Positions 46,540 to 57,054 of a DNA stretch of 64,000 nt are shown here, one piece after another. Each line of letters starts with the position of its first letter. Position 1 is the first letter of the stretch. The notes beneath the pieces are model-generated. The model was given only the letters and a program-made list of their open reading frames with translations, was not told where the DNA came from and made no database searches. The translations under genes were made by a program, and so were the position numbers. The DNA is from Zopfochytrium polystomum. Its lineage: Eukaryota; Chytridiomycota; Chytridiomycetes; Chytridiales; Chytridiaceae. The stretch covers positions 1-64,000 of the forward strand of contig JAIVFJ010000141.1 of NCBI GenBank assembly GCA_025765615.1, read 5' to 3'.

Positions 46540-47400
46540 CCTCTTTGGCACCCTCCCTGGCTCTGCTCGTCGCAAGTATCAACTTCCAACACTCAGCAAC
46601 ACTTTGCCCACCCGAAAAGTTCTACACCAACAACACCCTCAAATCTACCCCAATGGCCTCTGTTGTTGATGCCACCACGCTTTGGAAACCACAGTGCATA
46701 GTTGGCAATGCCCTTCAGCTGCTGACGCCATTACCGTGATTCGCAACACCTTTGCTGAAACTCTTTCCTCCTCTGTTCCTCCTGCACTTCATGGTTGCTC
46801 TCCTCCCCAAGCCCATCCCATTTACTGGCTCTCCTGCCCTGAATTTCTCTTTGATCATCAATTTGTATCAATTTTTCCTCCCTCCTTCGTGGCTTTATCC
46901 CCCAATCCTTTTATGACACCTTATTCTCACGTGATAACCCCGCTGCCTCTGTCCTTAAAACCCTTGTCACTGCTTTCCATCAGCTCCTTCTTGATGCCCA
47001 TCACCTCAGTTGGATTCCCTGTTGCAACAACACTTTCTCTTGGGAGTAGTCAAAGTCCATCAAGCCCACTGACAAGCACTCCAAGCCCTGCACCTTCTTC
47101 TCCAATTGTCAACTCTTCCCTCCCTCCCACTCTATCATCCCACAGAACTCGTAACAGCCCTTCACAACCCTCTCAACCTCACTGCACCACGTGCAGTTGC
47201 CAGCACTCCACCAACACTTGCCCAGGCATCTGGCTTTTGCGCACCAAGGCTTCTTCCAGATGGATTGACCACTACCTCAGTCACATAAAACTTGTTGCAG
47301 GCATTATCTTGCTTCACCACACAATAGAACTTCCCTCATGTCAACACGCAAGAGCCACCCATCTCCTGCTGAGCCCTGACGTTCACTGAGCCCACTCTTG
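46540..47400 (+). mobile_element. Possible degenerate gag-like region
   Basis: In one plus frame with stops, PFTGSPALNFSLIINLYQFF has the shape of the gag/DUF4939 core, and later sequence is Pro/Ser-rich. The longest open frame here (46,682-47,389) is Pro/Ser-rich without known motifs. The position between other retroelement relics supports a decayed element; evidence is weak. Confidence 0.3.
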
Positions 47401-48702
47401 CCTTTCACATTCTTGACATGAGCAGTAGCCTAATCTGACTTATCACAAATGCTCTGAGTCTCACAAGTTAGCGCCAAAAAAGTTATAAAGTCCAGGGGTT
47501 TTTTCCCCACAAAATCCCTTGGCTTTTCATACCTGAGACCTTGGTGTGGTCTCCCAACAACACAGTCCTTGCACCACCACAATGATTAACTGGTCACAAC
47601 TCCAGTCATGACTCACCAGATTCTTAAGTTATCACAGTGACAATATAAATATTTCAGACACCAAAAATGGCTTTCAGTAGACTGACCACTGGCAACTGAA
47701 CCATGGAATGCCAGCAGGTCTGTCACGGCGTGTGTATTTGACATGGTTGCAGTTGCAGTGCGTGGTGGTGGTCCGCAAGGCCTTGTGTGTTGACATGCCA
47801 ACAAATAGACAGTCGGGCAAATACCACGTGGCAAAGCAGTGAGTAGTGTGTGGCGGTGACGGTGGTGCTGGTGGCGCCATTTCCCAGAACACGAGCCAAA
47901 AAAAAAAAAAAAAAAAAAAAAAAGAAAACCAAAGAAAAAAGAAAGAAAGGGAAAAAAAACGAGAAAGAAACTTTTTGAACAGCAAGGTTTGTTCGGCCGC
48001 CTGCAGCCACCACACCACTTCCTTTCTCTTCTGTTTATTTCTACATGTAAATACACAGCAAATAGGAAAACAAACAAACAAACAAACACCCAAGAAGACA
48101 GACGGTAGGTAGACAGACAGACAGACAGACACGCAAACAGAGTCGACACACGACACACGAGCGGGACAGACAGCCAGACGGGAACAAATATAACATTAAA
48201 TTAAAAAACGTGGGAGTGGCGCTAAATTTGCGGCGGACTGCTGCTGCTCCAAATGTGAGGAGGGCTTGTGGTGGTGGCGGCGGGCGTCGCCATGCGCAGG
48301 AGGTTGACCTCAACAACAAAAACAAACAAACAAACAAAAAAAGAAAAAATAGAAAAGAATAGAATAGAAATGGAAATGTGAAGGAACAAGTATTTGGAAA
48401 GAAATTTGGAAAGGAAGGATGGAAAACGGAACAATTTGGATGGATGGTGGTTGCAAACAAACAACCACATTGTTTTTCAAGGAGACAAGCCCGCGCGAAC
48501 GAGAAAAAGAAGAAGAAGAAGAAGAAGAAGACAGGACCGCTGTTCACCACATAGAGGCGGACAAGGAATATGCAAAAAATATTCATTATTCATTCACACA
48601 GTCTCCCACAGACAGACAGAGGCGGCGGCGGGCGGCGGCTGAAGTAAGTGAAAAAAAAGAAAGAAAAACAAAATGGTCCTCCTCCGCATGGGAGGAGGTC
48701 GG
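47401..48702. other. Spacer with microsatellites before the 49.1-kb gene
   Basis: No gene seen. At 47,480-47,560 a short segment (CTGAGACCTTGGTGTGG) is shared with 37,735-37,765. An A run lies at 47,899-47,921, AAAC/GACAGACA repeats at 48,060-48,130, GGAAAT-type purine sequence at 48,350-48,420 and GAA repeats at 48,505-48,530. Confidence 0.6.
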
Positions 48703-48721
48703 TATAAATAAGCGCCACGTG
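48703..48721 (+). promoter_or_regulatory. TATA box with adjacent E-box
   Basis: TATAAATA at 48703-48710 is followed at once by CACGTG at 48716-48721. About 300 bp of GC-rich leader then leads to a donor GTACGT at 49012 and an acceptor CAG at 49101, directly before the ATG at 49105. This is the clearest TATA promoter of a host gene in the window. Confidence 0.6.
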
Positions 48722-49104
48722 CAGCGCCCTCTTGCAGTCAGTCAAGCGGCATTGCTCCACACAGAGCGAGCGATATTTAGAAAAAGAAAGAGAAGGAAGG
48801 CAGGCTCAGAGCTCCGGCCGCCAACCCCACGTACTCACACAGCAGTCAGCCCACAGCAGTCAGCCACCCACCCCACCACCACTGACCTGACTGACCTTTG
48901 CACGGTCAATCTGCCCCAGCTGCTGGCTGGCCCCTCGCCGCCCCGAGACTCTGTTGCACTTCCCTCTGAACTCAAACCTTGCCTCGCCGCCTTTTCTCTT
49001 CGTTAGTGCTGGTACGTACAAATGTTCGTGTGTGTGCGTGTGTGTGTGTGTGTTACGACTGGGCCAATTGGCTTTCTAACGCTTTGCCGAACATTTCGCA
49101 GAAG

Positions 49105-50094
49105 ATGCTGCCCTCTTCTTCCCAGCAACAACTGCTGCAACACCAGCAGCAACAACAGTTCCAACTGCAGCAACTGAGGTCGTCAAAACCCTCAGCTGCG
49201 TCGGCTGAATCGCCGCGTTCGTCCCTATCATCAGACTCGCCATCCCCCTTACCCTTACCCCACGATACGCGACCAGTACACATGTCCGCGAGCACCGTCC
49301 CAAGCGCAAGCACGGTTTTCCTCCCCGCCATTCAGCACTCAAGCCGAACGCGCCGGTCATCCTTTCGCGATTTGGCCGAGAAAGCCTCTGCTGATCGAGG
49401 GCACCGCTCTAGATCTCCCTCAGTGAGGTCGTCCCTCGACTTCCCAGTCGCTTCTCCGCTCATGAGCCCTGCAGCGTTCTCGACCGCACCATCATTGGGG
49501 TCCTCATCTTCTGCGGGAAGGGATCTTTCCCCGGCGAGCTCTCTGAGAACTCCGTCCGTGACAATGTCTCCAATCATGGCCAACGGGGATTGGACACTGT
49601 TCGACCCAGGACACTTTGATGGGGCCGGCTTCCCCGAGCAGGACGTCTTCACAGTGCCGGCAGAGGGCGTGCCTCCCGTTCCGAAGATCCCCGACTCGTA
49701 TTTTCCCTCCCCAATGCGGTCCTCCTCCAACCACAGTAACCACAATCGAACGGTGCGCACACTACCACTGCCAAGACATCGAGGTGGCGTCGGGGAAGAA
49801 GGTTACGCTGCACCTCCAGTCCGCAAGACTGTCTCTACTGGTGCAAGTGCGAGCGCCGCGCCTTCACTACCGCCACACCCGCCCTATCCCTCCCCATCGT
49901 CCATTGGTGTCTTTGTCGAAGGAATTCGACCCGCAGGATTGGCGGGTGGAACAGATATGTCAAGAGGCCGGTCCACAAAGGGCAACCACAGTGGGCGAAC
50001 TGCCGTAGACCGACTGGAAGGATCCTCGCTGTCATCGCCGGCTCTTTCGTCGAGCTCGACATCCATGCCGTGGTGGATGAAAGCCGACACGTAA
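49105..50094 (+). CDS. Uncharacterised Gln/Ser/Pro-rich disordered protein
   Basis: Open for 329 residues in one exon, beginning MLPSSSQQQLLQHQQQQQ directly after a splice acceptor (5'-UTR intron 49012-49101). The N-terminus is a Gln-rich run; the middle has SRTRRSSFRDLAEKA with phosphorylation-like RRSS and RSRSPS sites; later sequence is Pro/Ser-rich, ending MPWWMKADT. No folded domain, membrane segment or signal peptide is seen and no family is recognised. Steady codon use and the TATA/E-box promoter upstream support a real gene. A regulatory role is only a guess from the composition. Confidence 0.6.
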   Translation: MLPSSSQQQLLQHQQQQQFQLQQLRSSKPSAASAESPRSSLSSDSPSPLPLPHDTRPVHMSASTVPSASTVFLPAIQHSSRTRRSSFRDLAEKASADRGHRSRSPSVRSSLDFPVASPLMSPAAFSTAPSLGSSSSAGRDLSPASSLRTPSVTMSPIMANGDWTLFDPGHFDGAGFPEQDVFTVPAEGVPPVPKIPDSYFPSPMRSSSNHSNHNRTVRTLPLPRHRGGVGEEGYAAPPVRKTVSTGASASAAPSLPPHPPYPSPSSIGVFVEGIRPAGLAGGTDMSRGRSTKGNHSGRTAVDRLEGSSLSSPALSSSSTSMPWWMKADT

Positions 50095-50737
50095 ACGCTC
50101 AATGACTGGAAGAAATATGACTCTTAGTGTATAAACGGTCTCATAACCTTGCATTCATCCATTATCATCCGTCCACCTCGCGTGCGTGGGCGACAAACTA
50201 TATTTCATGGTCGAGTCCCGTCTCGTTTATTTTCCACTTAAGTGCCTCAAGTGAAAAAACCTCCGCACAGATCACTCAAACACACATTCACGATACCGCA
50301 CCCGCCGCTTCTCTGAGTCCTCTTTCTGAAACGAATGAGGCCAGAGCGATCGGATGCAGCACATCCTCGACATTTCGGACACTTATACCCCATCCCAACC
50401 AGCCGTCTATCCAATCCAGTGTGACTTGACCCCGCGCGCCTCCTCTGTTTTTTCTTTTTCTTCGGTCCTGCTCTCGGTATTTTTTTTTTTTTTCTTTTTT
50501 TCATCTCGCACAATCCTTGTCCTCCCACACTTCCTGATCTTTTTCTTTGCCTGCAACCCCTTCTTTATTTCCTTTGTGGTCCCTATTTCCTGCCTATTTG
50601 AGGTGATAATGGCTAGTACCAGCATAGTGGCTCGGATCGGGGCTCAGGATAAACTGCATCACTATCTATGTCCGTGGTCTTGCGCCGTATCCTGTTGCTG
50701 AGTTTATGTTTCAAACTACGACGAGTGTCCCCCAGCC
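50095..50737. other. Spacer between convergent genes
   Basis: No gene seen. T-rich with a poly(T)/TTC block at 50,478-50,502. It should contain the 3' UTRs of the genes on both sides. Confidence 0.6.
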
Positions 50738-51199
50738 TTAGCAGACACAACCATTCGCCTTGCACGTACATCCAGAGCAGGTACATATAGCGCGGTTGAT
50801 CAGTGTACCATCTGCGTTTACGTGCACAGTCTCTCCTGTCTCCGTTATGTTCACGATCTTACTGCCTTGGATACTAGGCTTGGTGCCGGCGGCTTTTCCG
50901 TATACCTTCTCTATGGCCTTGCTGATGGAGCGAATGGTTCCGTCGTAGTGCGCGACACGGCCGCCTCTCTCAAGCATCCAACTGTAGGCAGTCTCTGCAC
51001 CCATCGCCGTTATGTATGCTCCAGTTTGATGCGCTGCTGCCATGTACGATTGAGTACGATTGAGTATTTCGTGATAGTATTCGAGTTCAGAATGCCTGAT
51101 GAACGCTACGTTGTCTCCGTCAATGGCGAAGCTAACCGTTGGCATATCCTTGTACTCTTCATCGGTCAAATCAGGTAGTACCTCATCTTCGGATGTCAT
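50738..51199 (-). CDS. Small protein with metallothionein-like Cys-rich C-terminus
   Basis: Single exon of 153 residues; the ATG at 51199 starts MTSEDEVLPDLTDEEY and an upstream in-frame extension has no Met. The body is mixed alpha/beta in look (VSFAIDGDNVAFIRHSELEYY, then a helix-rich part and VNITETGETVHVNADGT). It ends in ICTCSGCTCKANGCVC, where six cysteines occur as CxC, CxC and CxC pairs as in fungal copper metallothioneins. Metal binding by the tail is inferred; the body matches no family I know. No signal peptide. A T-rich stretch lies just upstream. Confidence 0.6.
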   Translation of the reverse strand: MTSEDEVLPDLTDEEYKDMPTVSFAIDGDNVAFIRHSELEYYHEILNRTQSYMAAAHQTGAYITAMGAETAYSWMLERGGRVAHYDGTIRSISKAIEKVYGKAAGTKPSIQGSKIVNITETGETVHVNADGTLINRAICTCSGCTCKANGCVC

Positions 51200-51439
51200 G
51201 TTGCTTTTTTTTGTTTTTTTTTTTTTTTCTGTTTGCGGCAAGTTCGAGTGCAAAGTGGGTCAAGCAACTTTGGCGTGAGCTCCGAAAGATGAGAAACCGA
51301 TCGATAGCCGTTATCGGGAACGATCTAATGGAATTTTGATTTTTTCTCTCGTTCTTGGAAACAAGATCGCAGGAGACAGTGCGGCCAAAAGAACAAGAAA
51401 TCATATCAAACCGAGAAAAAGCAAGAAAGAGGAGACGAG

Positions 51440-51471
<32 letters not shown>

Positions 51472-51705
51472 CCTCCGCGAAACAACAACAACAGAAACAG
51501 TCCTCAGCGAACGAAAAAAGACCTCCCTATTTCCGCGCCAGCACCATCAGCAGTACCAGAAGCGGCGACACCTGCATCTACTATCACCACCGCCACTGCC
51601 ATCGCCATCGCAAGGAGCAGCAGCAGCAGCCGCGCTTCCTTCCTATCCGCCCCTCCTGCTCTGTTTCTATTCTTCGGACAGTCCCAGATCTCCCCCATCC
51701 AGATA
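51200..51705. other. Divergent spacer upstream of the PP2C gene
   Basis: No gene seen. It contains poly(T) at 51,206-51,228, a GA repeat at 51,436-51,470 and CAG/CAA-rich sequence at 51,480-51,640. Open frames here without an ATG run into the phosphatase frame and are likely 5' UTR. Confidence 0.6.
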
Positions 51706-53699
51706 ATGGCCCTTGGGAGCGGAGCCGGCGCCGCCGCCGCATCCAGGATCACCAGCAGCAGCTCCCCCGCCGCAAACAGTCTCGGCTCCCCCTCCCTCCT
51801 CTTGCACTCGCACTTCCCCTCTCTCTCGCTGCCCGACTCAAACTTTGCGGCAGGCGCGACCGTGGCGCTGGCCGCCGCCGCCGCCGCCGCCGTGGCCGTG
51901 TCTCGCGGCCGATCGCCCGCACCGTCCCGGGCTGCCGCCAGCGCCGTCTCTGCCAGGTCGTCGTCCACCCCGCGGAGTTTCTCCCCAGCCGCCCACAGCC
52001 CCCACTTTGCCCGCCTCCAGCAGCCGCCGCCGCCGCAGCAGCAGGCCCAGCACCACCTGTTTGCGCCCGTCTCCCCCGCCCACAGCCCCGCGCTTACGCC
52101 ATCGTCGTCGTTTTTGCGTCCCGTCCCGTTCTCCACCATCAGCCTGGACTCGGCGATCTCAGGGTCGTCCTCACGACCGGCCTCCCCATCTCCGCTCTCA
52201 CAGTCTTCCCTGGCCGCTCCGTCTGCCGGTGCCTCAACCCGTCCACTGTCGGACATGGCGTCCGTCGTGACTGCACCGTATGCGTCGACCGAAACGTCTT
52301 CCACAGCCTGGGATGGTCCGCCTGCCGGTTACAGATCCGGTTTGGCTTTTCCGTCTCCCCCGGCCCATCACTCGCCCACGCCTCCATTGCACACCCCGAT
52401 TCACCGACAGCCTCCACCAGCCCCCTCGTCGCGGTACTCGCGAACGACCCCTTCTCCTTCCCCTCCAGCCACCCACCAGCTCGCCATTCCGATTGCCCAG
52501 CTGCCGGCGAGGCCGCGGACCAGTTCGCCCAAGAAGACAGATGCGAGCGCCTGGCTCGATCGGTCGACTGACGTGTCGCTCTTTGAGATGCTGGAGATGG
52601 AGCTCCCGACGCCGCAGCCTGCCGCCTCCCTTGGGTTTTTGAGTGGACAGGCTGCCGCGCCGAAAAACCGTATCATTAGCAAATTGGATCCGGCGGAGGA
52701 GGCGAAATACCTGAGCGCGCAAGTGGGCGAAGACTCTTACTTTTCCCGGCCGGAAGCAGTAGGAGTCGCTGACGGTGTGGGAGGCTGGTGCCAAGTGAAG
52801 GGTGAGTTTGATTCACCGTTTTCGCTGATTGTTGAATTCTTCCGGTAGGAGCAAATCCGGCCTTGTACTCGCGGAAGATTATGCATTATGTGAGTGAGGA
52901 GCTGGCCGCCGCCGAGGCGACGCGGACGGACAGCGAGGCTCGCCACCTCCGGTTTGACTCGCGGCAGCTGCTCCAGCGGGCGTATTCAAAGGCCTCGGCC
53001 GACGCAGAGAAGGAAGGCATTGTGGGTTCCACGACGGCGCTTGTTGCTGTGCTGGAGGTTAGTGTTTTTTCTTTTAGTTGTTGTAGTCTTGATGAACGCA
53101 TTCTGCGTGTAACTCGTGTTATTTTTCGCTTTCTTTTTTTTTTTGGCCTGCCTCACCAGGGTGACCACCTCCACGTTTGCTCGCTCGGGGACTGCGGGCT
53201 GATGGTGATTCGAGACGGCGAGGCTATTTTCCGGACCGAAGAGCAACAGCACTCTTTTAATTTCCCCTTCCAGCTGGGCACGTCCAGCAAAGATGGGCCG
53301 AGCGACGCCCAGTGCTATTGCGTGCCGGTCCGAGACAATGATGTTGTCATTATTGGAACTGACGGTATTTTCGACAATGTGTTTGACGATGAGATTTTGG
53401 AGATTGTGGACATGTGGAGGGGGGTAGGGAAGGGAGGAGGACGAGGAGGACGAGGAGGAGGAGGAGGAGGAAACGCCGCCACTTGGGCTAGTACGGGCGG
53501 CGCTGCTGGTGAGTCGAGGGTGCACCCGAAGGAGCTTGCGGAGGCGCTGCTGCGACGGGCAAAGGAGGTCGCTTCGGACCCGATGAACCCGAACAGCCCC
53601 TTCCAGACCCGGGCGGTGCAAGAGGGACTCTACTACCAAGGCGGCAAACTCGACGATGTGACCGTCTTGGCTTCGCTGATAAAGACTGTATCGCCGTGA
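51706..53699 (+). CDS. PTC7: PP2C-type Ser/Thr phosphatase, PTC7-like
   Basis: Metal-dependent protein phosphatase; yeast Ptc7 acts in mitochondria on coenzyme Q biosynthesis. Exons 51706-52801, 52849-53057, 53160-53699 total 614 residues. The first about 330 residues are Ser/Pro/Ala-rich and disordered. The catalytic domain follows with GEDSYFS and GVADGVGGW (metal-binding Asp residues), GSTTALVAVLE, LGDCGLMVIRDG, GTDGIFDNV and a final KLDDVTVLASL. This is the PTC7 subgroup arrangement. A Gly/Arg-rich loop (about 53,430-53,500) is inserted after EIVDMWRG. The ATG at 51706 is the first in frame; the N-terminus is not an obvious mitochondrial presequence, so localisation is uncertain. AATAAA lies about 100 bp past the stop. 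Confidence 0.9.
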
Positions 53700-53751
53700 A
53701 AAGCCGGCGCCCCTTCCCAGTATTCCCACTTTATAACTCTGTTTTGTTTTC

Positions 53752-53782
<31 letters not shown>

Positions 53783-53958
53783 GGTTTCTTTCGTTCCGCA
53801 TAATAAACATATTCATTGCGTGTCTTTTTGACTCATGTGGTTCAATATGATATCTTCCTGAACCGCCAGGGAAGACCGAAAAGAAGAAGAAAAAAAAAAA
53901 AAAAAAAAAAAAGGAAAACAGAACACCACCAAACGCAACCGGAATCGAACCGAAAAAG

Positions 53959-54974
53959 ATGCTCACCGCAGCGATCCGCCGTCCCGTCGTCACGTCCGTC
54001 GCCCCCCGCCTCGCGCGCGCCGGCTCGTCCTCGGTTGGCCCATGGGGTGCGTCCCGACGCCCTGCCCCCGTCCCGTCCTGTCCCCTCCCTTCCGTTCCAA
54101 CGTATCCCGCTCCCTCCAACCGTCTTCATCCTGCCCGTGCCCACATTCGCCCTTTTGGCTCCTTCTTCCCGGTCGGGCGTTTGCGATCCATCGATCGGGG
54201 GGCCATCCGTGAACCGAATCGGAGAACTCCGCTGCATCCTGCCCGCACAAGCTAGTTCCTGAAAGGGATCGGTGGCTGGCTGGCGATCTGTAATCGCGAC
54301 AAGATCACCCTCCCCCAACCTCCCATCAAACATGCGCTCCTCTTTCCTTGGTTGTGCCTGCCATGTCAATCAGACTCACTCACCCCCGAAACCATTCCAA
54401 CCCAACCGTTCAATGCTCTTCGGCACGCACACTTGCAGGTCCCATGCAGTTCTCGTAAGTCTTTGATGTCCTTTTGGTTTTGGGATTTACTTGACTATAT
54501 TCGTCGTCGTTGGAGCGAGAGCTAATCGCACGACTCTTTCTTGTTTCCCTTGCACTTTATTTCAATCTCTCTATCCTCGAACGGCGGCGCTTGCGATCCT
54601 GAAAAATCTCCCTTTTTCCGCGCGTTTGGTTCTGCAGAGGAAACAACTGGGTCGGAAATGGGGTACCTTTTTTTTTTTTTTTTTTTTGAATGATCAAGAG
54701 GGGATAAAAACCTGCTAACGCTTCATGTGCGAAACCCGCAACCCTCACCCAGGCGGTTCCCTTTGGCGTCAAGAACCGCACCGTCTGGAACATTGCGTTC
54801 CCTGTCACGTGCACTATTCTTTTCTTGATCCCATTCATCAGTTGAGCAACGCGAACATTTTTTTTTTTTTTTGGACCCATGTTACCTTTATTTTTTTGAT
54901 TTCCTTACCCGTCTCAACACACACTCTCAGACACGGAGATGGTCATTGGACCCAAGCGTGCTGCTGGTAACTAG
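53959..54974 (+). CDS. COX7C/Cox8-like small mitochondrial inner-membrane subunit
   Basis: Five exons, 53959-54046, 54439-54454 (16 bp), 54638-54662 (25 bp), 54753-54840 and 54931-54974, add up to 86 residues plus stop. The start MLTAAIRRPVVTSVAPRLAR is a mitochondrial presequence. Across the microexons the reading is WGPMQFSGNNWVGNG, then AVPFGVKNRTVW and the single membrane segment AFPVTCTILFLIPFI. PFxVxNK/R followed by one helix is the COX7C/yeast Cox8 pattern (cytochrome c oxidase). The last exon uses a GTTGAG donor; without it the protein stops just after PFIS. Two introns carry poly(T). Phases agree at every junction, but microexon borders are inferred by eye. Confidence 0.55.
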
Positions 54975-56501
54975 CCTTGCATTATTTCATTCTTTTTGCA
55001 ACTTGACCGCGCATACAAAGTACTTACGTGATTGGGTAATTTCTCCAAAAAAAAAAAAAAAAAAAAAAAATCCACCTCAGCGAAAGCGGCAAAGTAAAAA
55101 CACTCGCTCAGTGAGGAAAGTGAAGGGGGAATAAAGTCGGTCCGATTTTGGCGAGAAGAATATAACGAGAAGTGCGTCTGCTTGTTTTTTTCCGCGCGGG
55201 AGGGCGAAAAAGGGTGCAATGGCCTGCGACTTCCTTTTCTGTGCTCGGCGCTTTGGATAAACCAAACTCGTTTCGCCTGCCCACGCCCGCGAGCGAGCCC
55301 CGCCCCCCAGCGCGCGAGGCTGGTGTTCGCCTTCGTGGCTCATCAAAAACCCAGTAATACAAACAGCCGTTCCCCTCGTAAACTCACGTATCGTTCCCCC
55401 TTCTCGACCAGCAGTATCCCCAAACTGGGCGACAACGCCCAAAATATTTTTAATCACTCGGTACCGCCAAAGCGCAGCCTTGAAAAAAAAAAAAAAAAAA
55501 AAAAAAACAACCAATCTCTGGGCAGGATTTTGCGATCGGAAAACTGCTTAGGTTGATTTTGACTTGCAATTCAAAGTCAAGCTGCTCCACAAGGTTTTTT
55601 TTTTTTTGTTCTGATGGTGACATTAAAAATAGCAGTTATTATTACAAGTTGGGCTTCGCACAATCAGGAGATTCAATCAGCATGGGGTTTATTTCTGCAG
55701 GATTTGCTCATCACCATCCTGAAAAAAAAAAAAAAATCGTTTCAAGAAGGGAACAAGGATTTGAAATTTCGATCAGCTTCAGTGCCGTAGAAATCTGCCT
55801 ACTTTTGGTTGCGGAATACTCATGGAACTTGTATTTATTTCGCCCAGGTTTTTTGCGTTGAAGTTTTTTTTTTTTATTTTTTTATTTTATTTACCATGAA
55901 TAACATTTTCGCCAGTTTTCCTCTCCTTTTAAATGCGCTGCATCAGCAGGTGACTGGGCCTCTTGTTTACGTTTCGCTGCTACGTGTGAGAGTCCAGAGG
56001 TCCAAGATGCCTTTTCGCCAGGGTTACGGTTAAAAAAAAAAAAAAAAAATAAAAATAAAAAGGAAAAGAAAAAACAACGACAGGGAGGGTTTTGGTTTCT
56101 GGGAGTACTTTTATTTACGTGTATTTTCGCTTCCCATTCACTGGACCGAGGCTGTTCTGGCGCCCCTGGGACATAAAGCGACGAAAAAACGCGAACCCGC
56201 GTTTGCCTCTCCGCCTGGTTTCAGGCCACCAAATGTTCAGTAATTTTTTCAACGTTCCACTGAAACCTTTATTGGTGAGCGCTTGCCACCACGCCTGGTG
56301 TTTGGGTACTGTGTGTGAGTCCAGTCCTCAGCAGGCCGTATTTGGAAGTCCCTGATCGGTGGATGCTGGGGTAACGGCAAATTGGAAAAGATTGAAAGGG
56401 AGGGTGGCTGAAAAACAAACATCAGACCCGACTTGCACAGCAGCACGAGCTTGGGTATTAACATTTGGCAAACTCACACACACACTCGCACGCACGCACG
56501 G

Positions 56502-56538
<37 letters not shown>

Positions 56539-57054
56539 GTCCATTCCCTTTTCAAAGCCCAGGCCCGGTCGACTTGCTCAACTCAAAGAACCCAGCCTCC
56601 AGCATAACGTCGCTACTGTCGCCAACGTCCCTGCCGTCGTCGTCGTCACCAACAAACCACCCCTGCCGCCCCAGCCGCTGATGCTGCGGCCGCGGCCGCC
56701 GCCCCGCAACACCACCACCACCAGCCAGCCCCGCCAACCCTCCTCCGCGCGTCTCTGCAAACGGAGCTGCGGAGGCGGTTGCAGCAGGGTGGTCGAGGCT
56801 GATGGCGCGCGGCGCCACGACGCGCTCGACTGTTGCGCGGCTGCTGTTTTTGAAGACGAGCCCGTAGAGGAGTGGGCTGAAAGTTTTTTTTTTTTGTTTT
56901 TTTTTTTTTTTTTTTGGTGTGTGTGTGAAATTGGTGGGTTGTGAAAGAGAAAAAGTGTGAGTGAGTGAGCGCGCTTTGAATGCTTGTGCGTGTGGCCTCG
57001 CTTTTTCTGTTCATAAACGGCAAGAAAGAAAGTCTGTTTCCCCTCGCGCCTGGC
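54975..57054. other. Two-kilobase spacer with homopolymer runs, no recognised gene
   Basis: A runs at 55,048-55,070, 55,482-55,506, 56,032-56,049 and 56,505-56,537, and T runs at 55,594, 55,865 and 56,887-56,914 break the sequence. A GC-rich block at 55,170-55,340 and another at 56,620-56,880 (Ala/Pro/His-rich in several frames) may hold unrecognised exons, but neither gives a convincing protein or splice pattern. A short CA repeat lies at 56,474-56,500. Confidence 0.5.

Noticed and set aside
46682..47389. A 235-residue Pro/Ser-rich protein
   Set aside because: It lies between decayed retroelement fragments, shows no domain, and a neighbouring frame has a better gag-like reading.
48419..49006. 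Charged open frame upstream of the 49.1-kb gene
   Set aside because: It runs through GAA repeats, the TATA box and the leader, so it is not a gene.
51355..51705. N-terminal extension of the PP2C protein
   Set aside because: The frame is open but begins with TTG, has no ATG, and consists of GA-repeat and CAG/CAA-rich sequence typical of the 5' leader.
54975..57054. tRNA or other structured RNA genes in the two-kilobase spacer
   Set aside because: No cloverleaf-like A and B boxes or matching acceptor stems were found by eye here or elsewhere in the window; a covariance-model scan would settle it.
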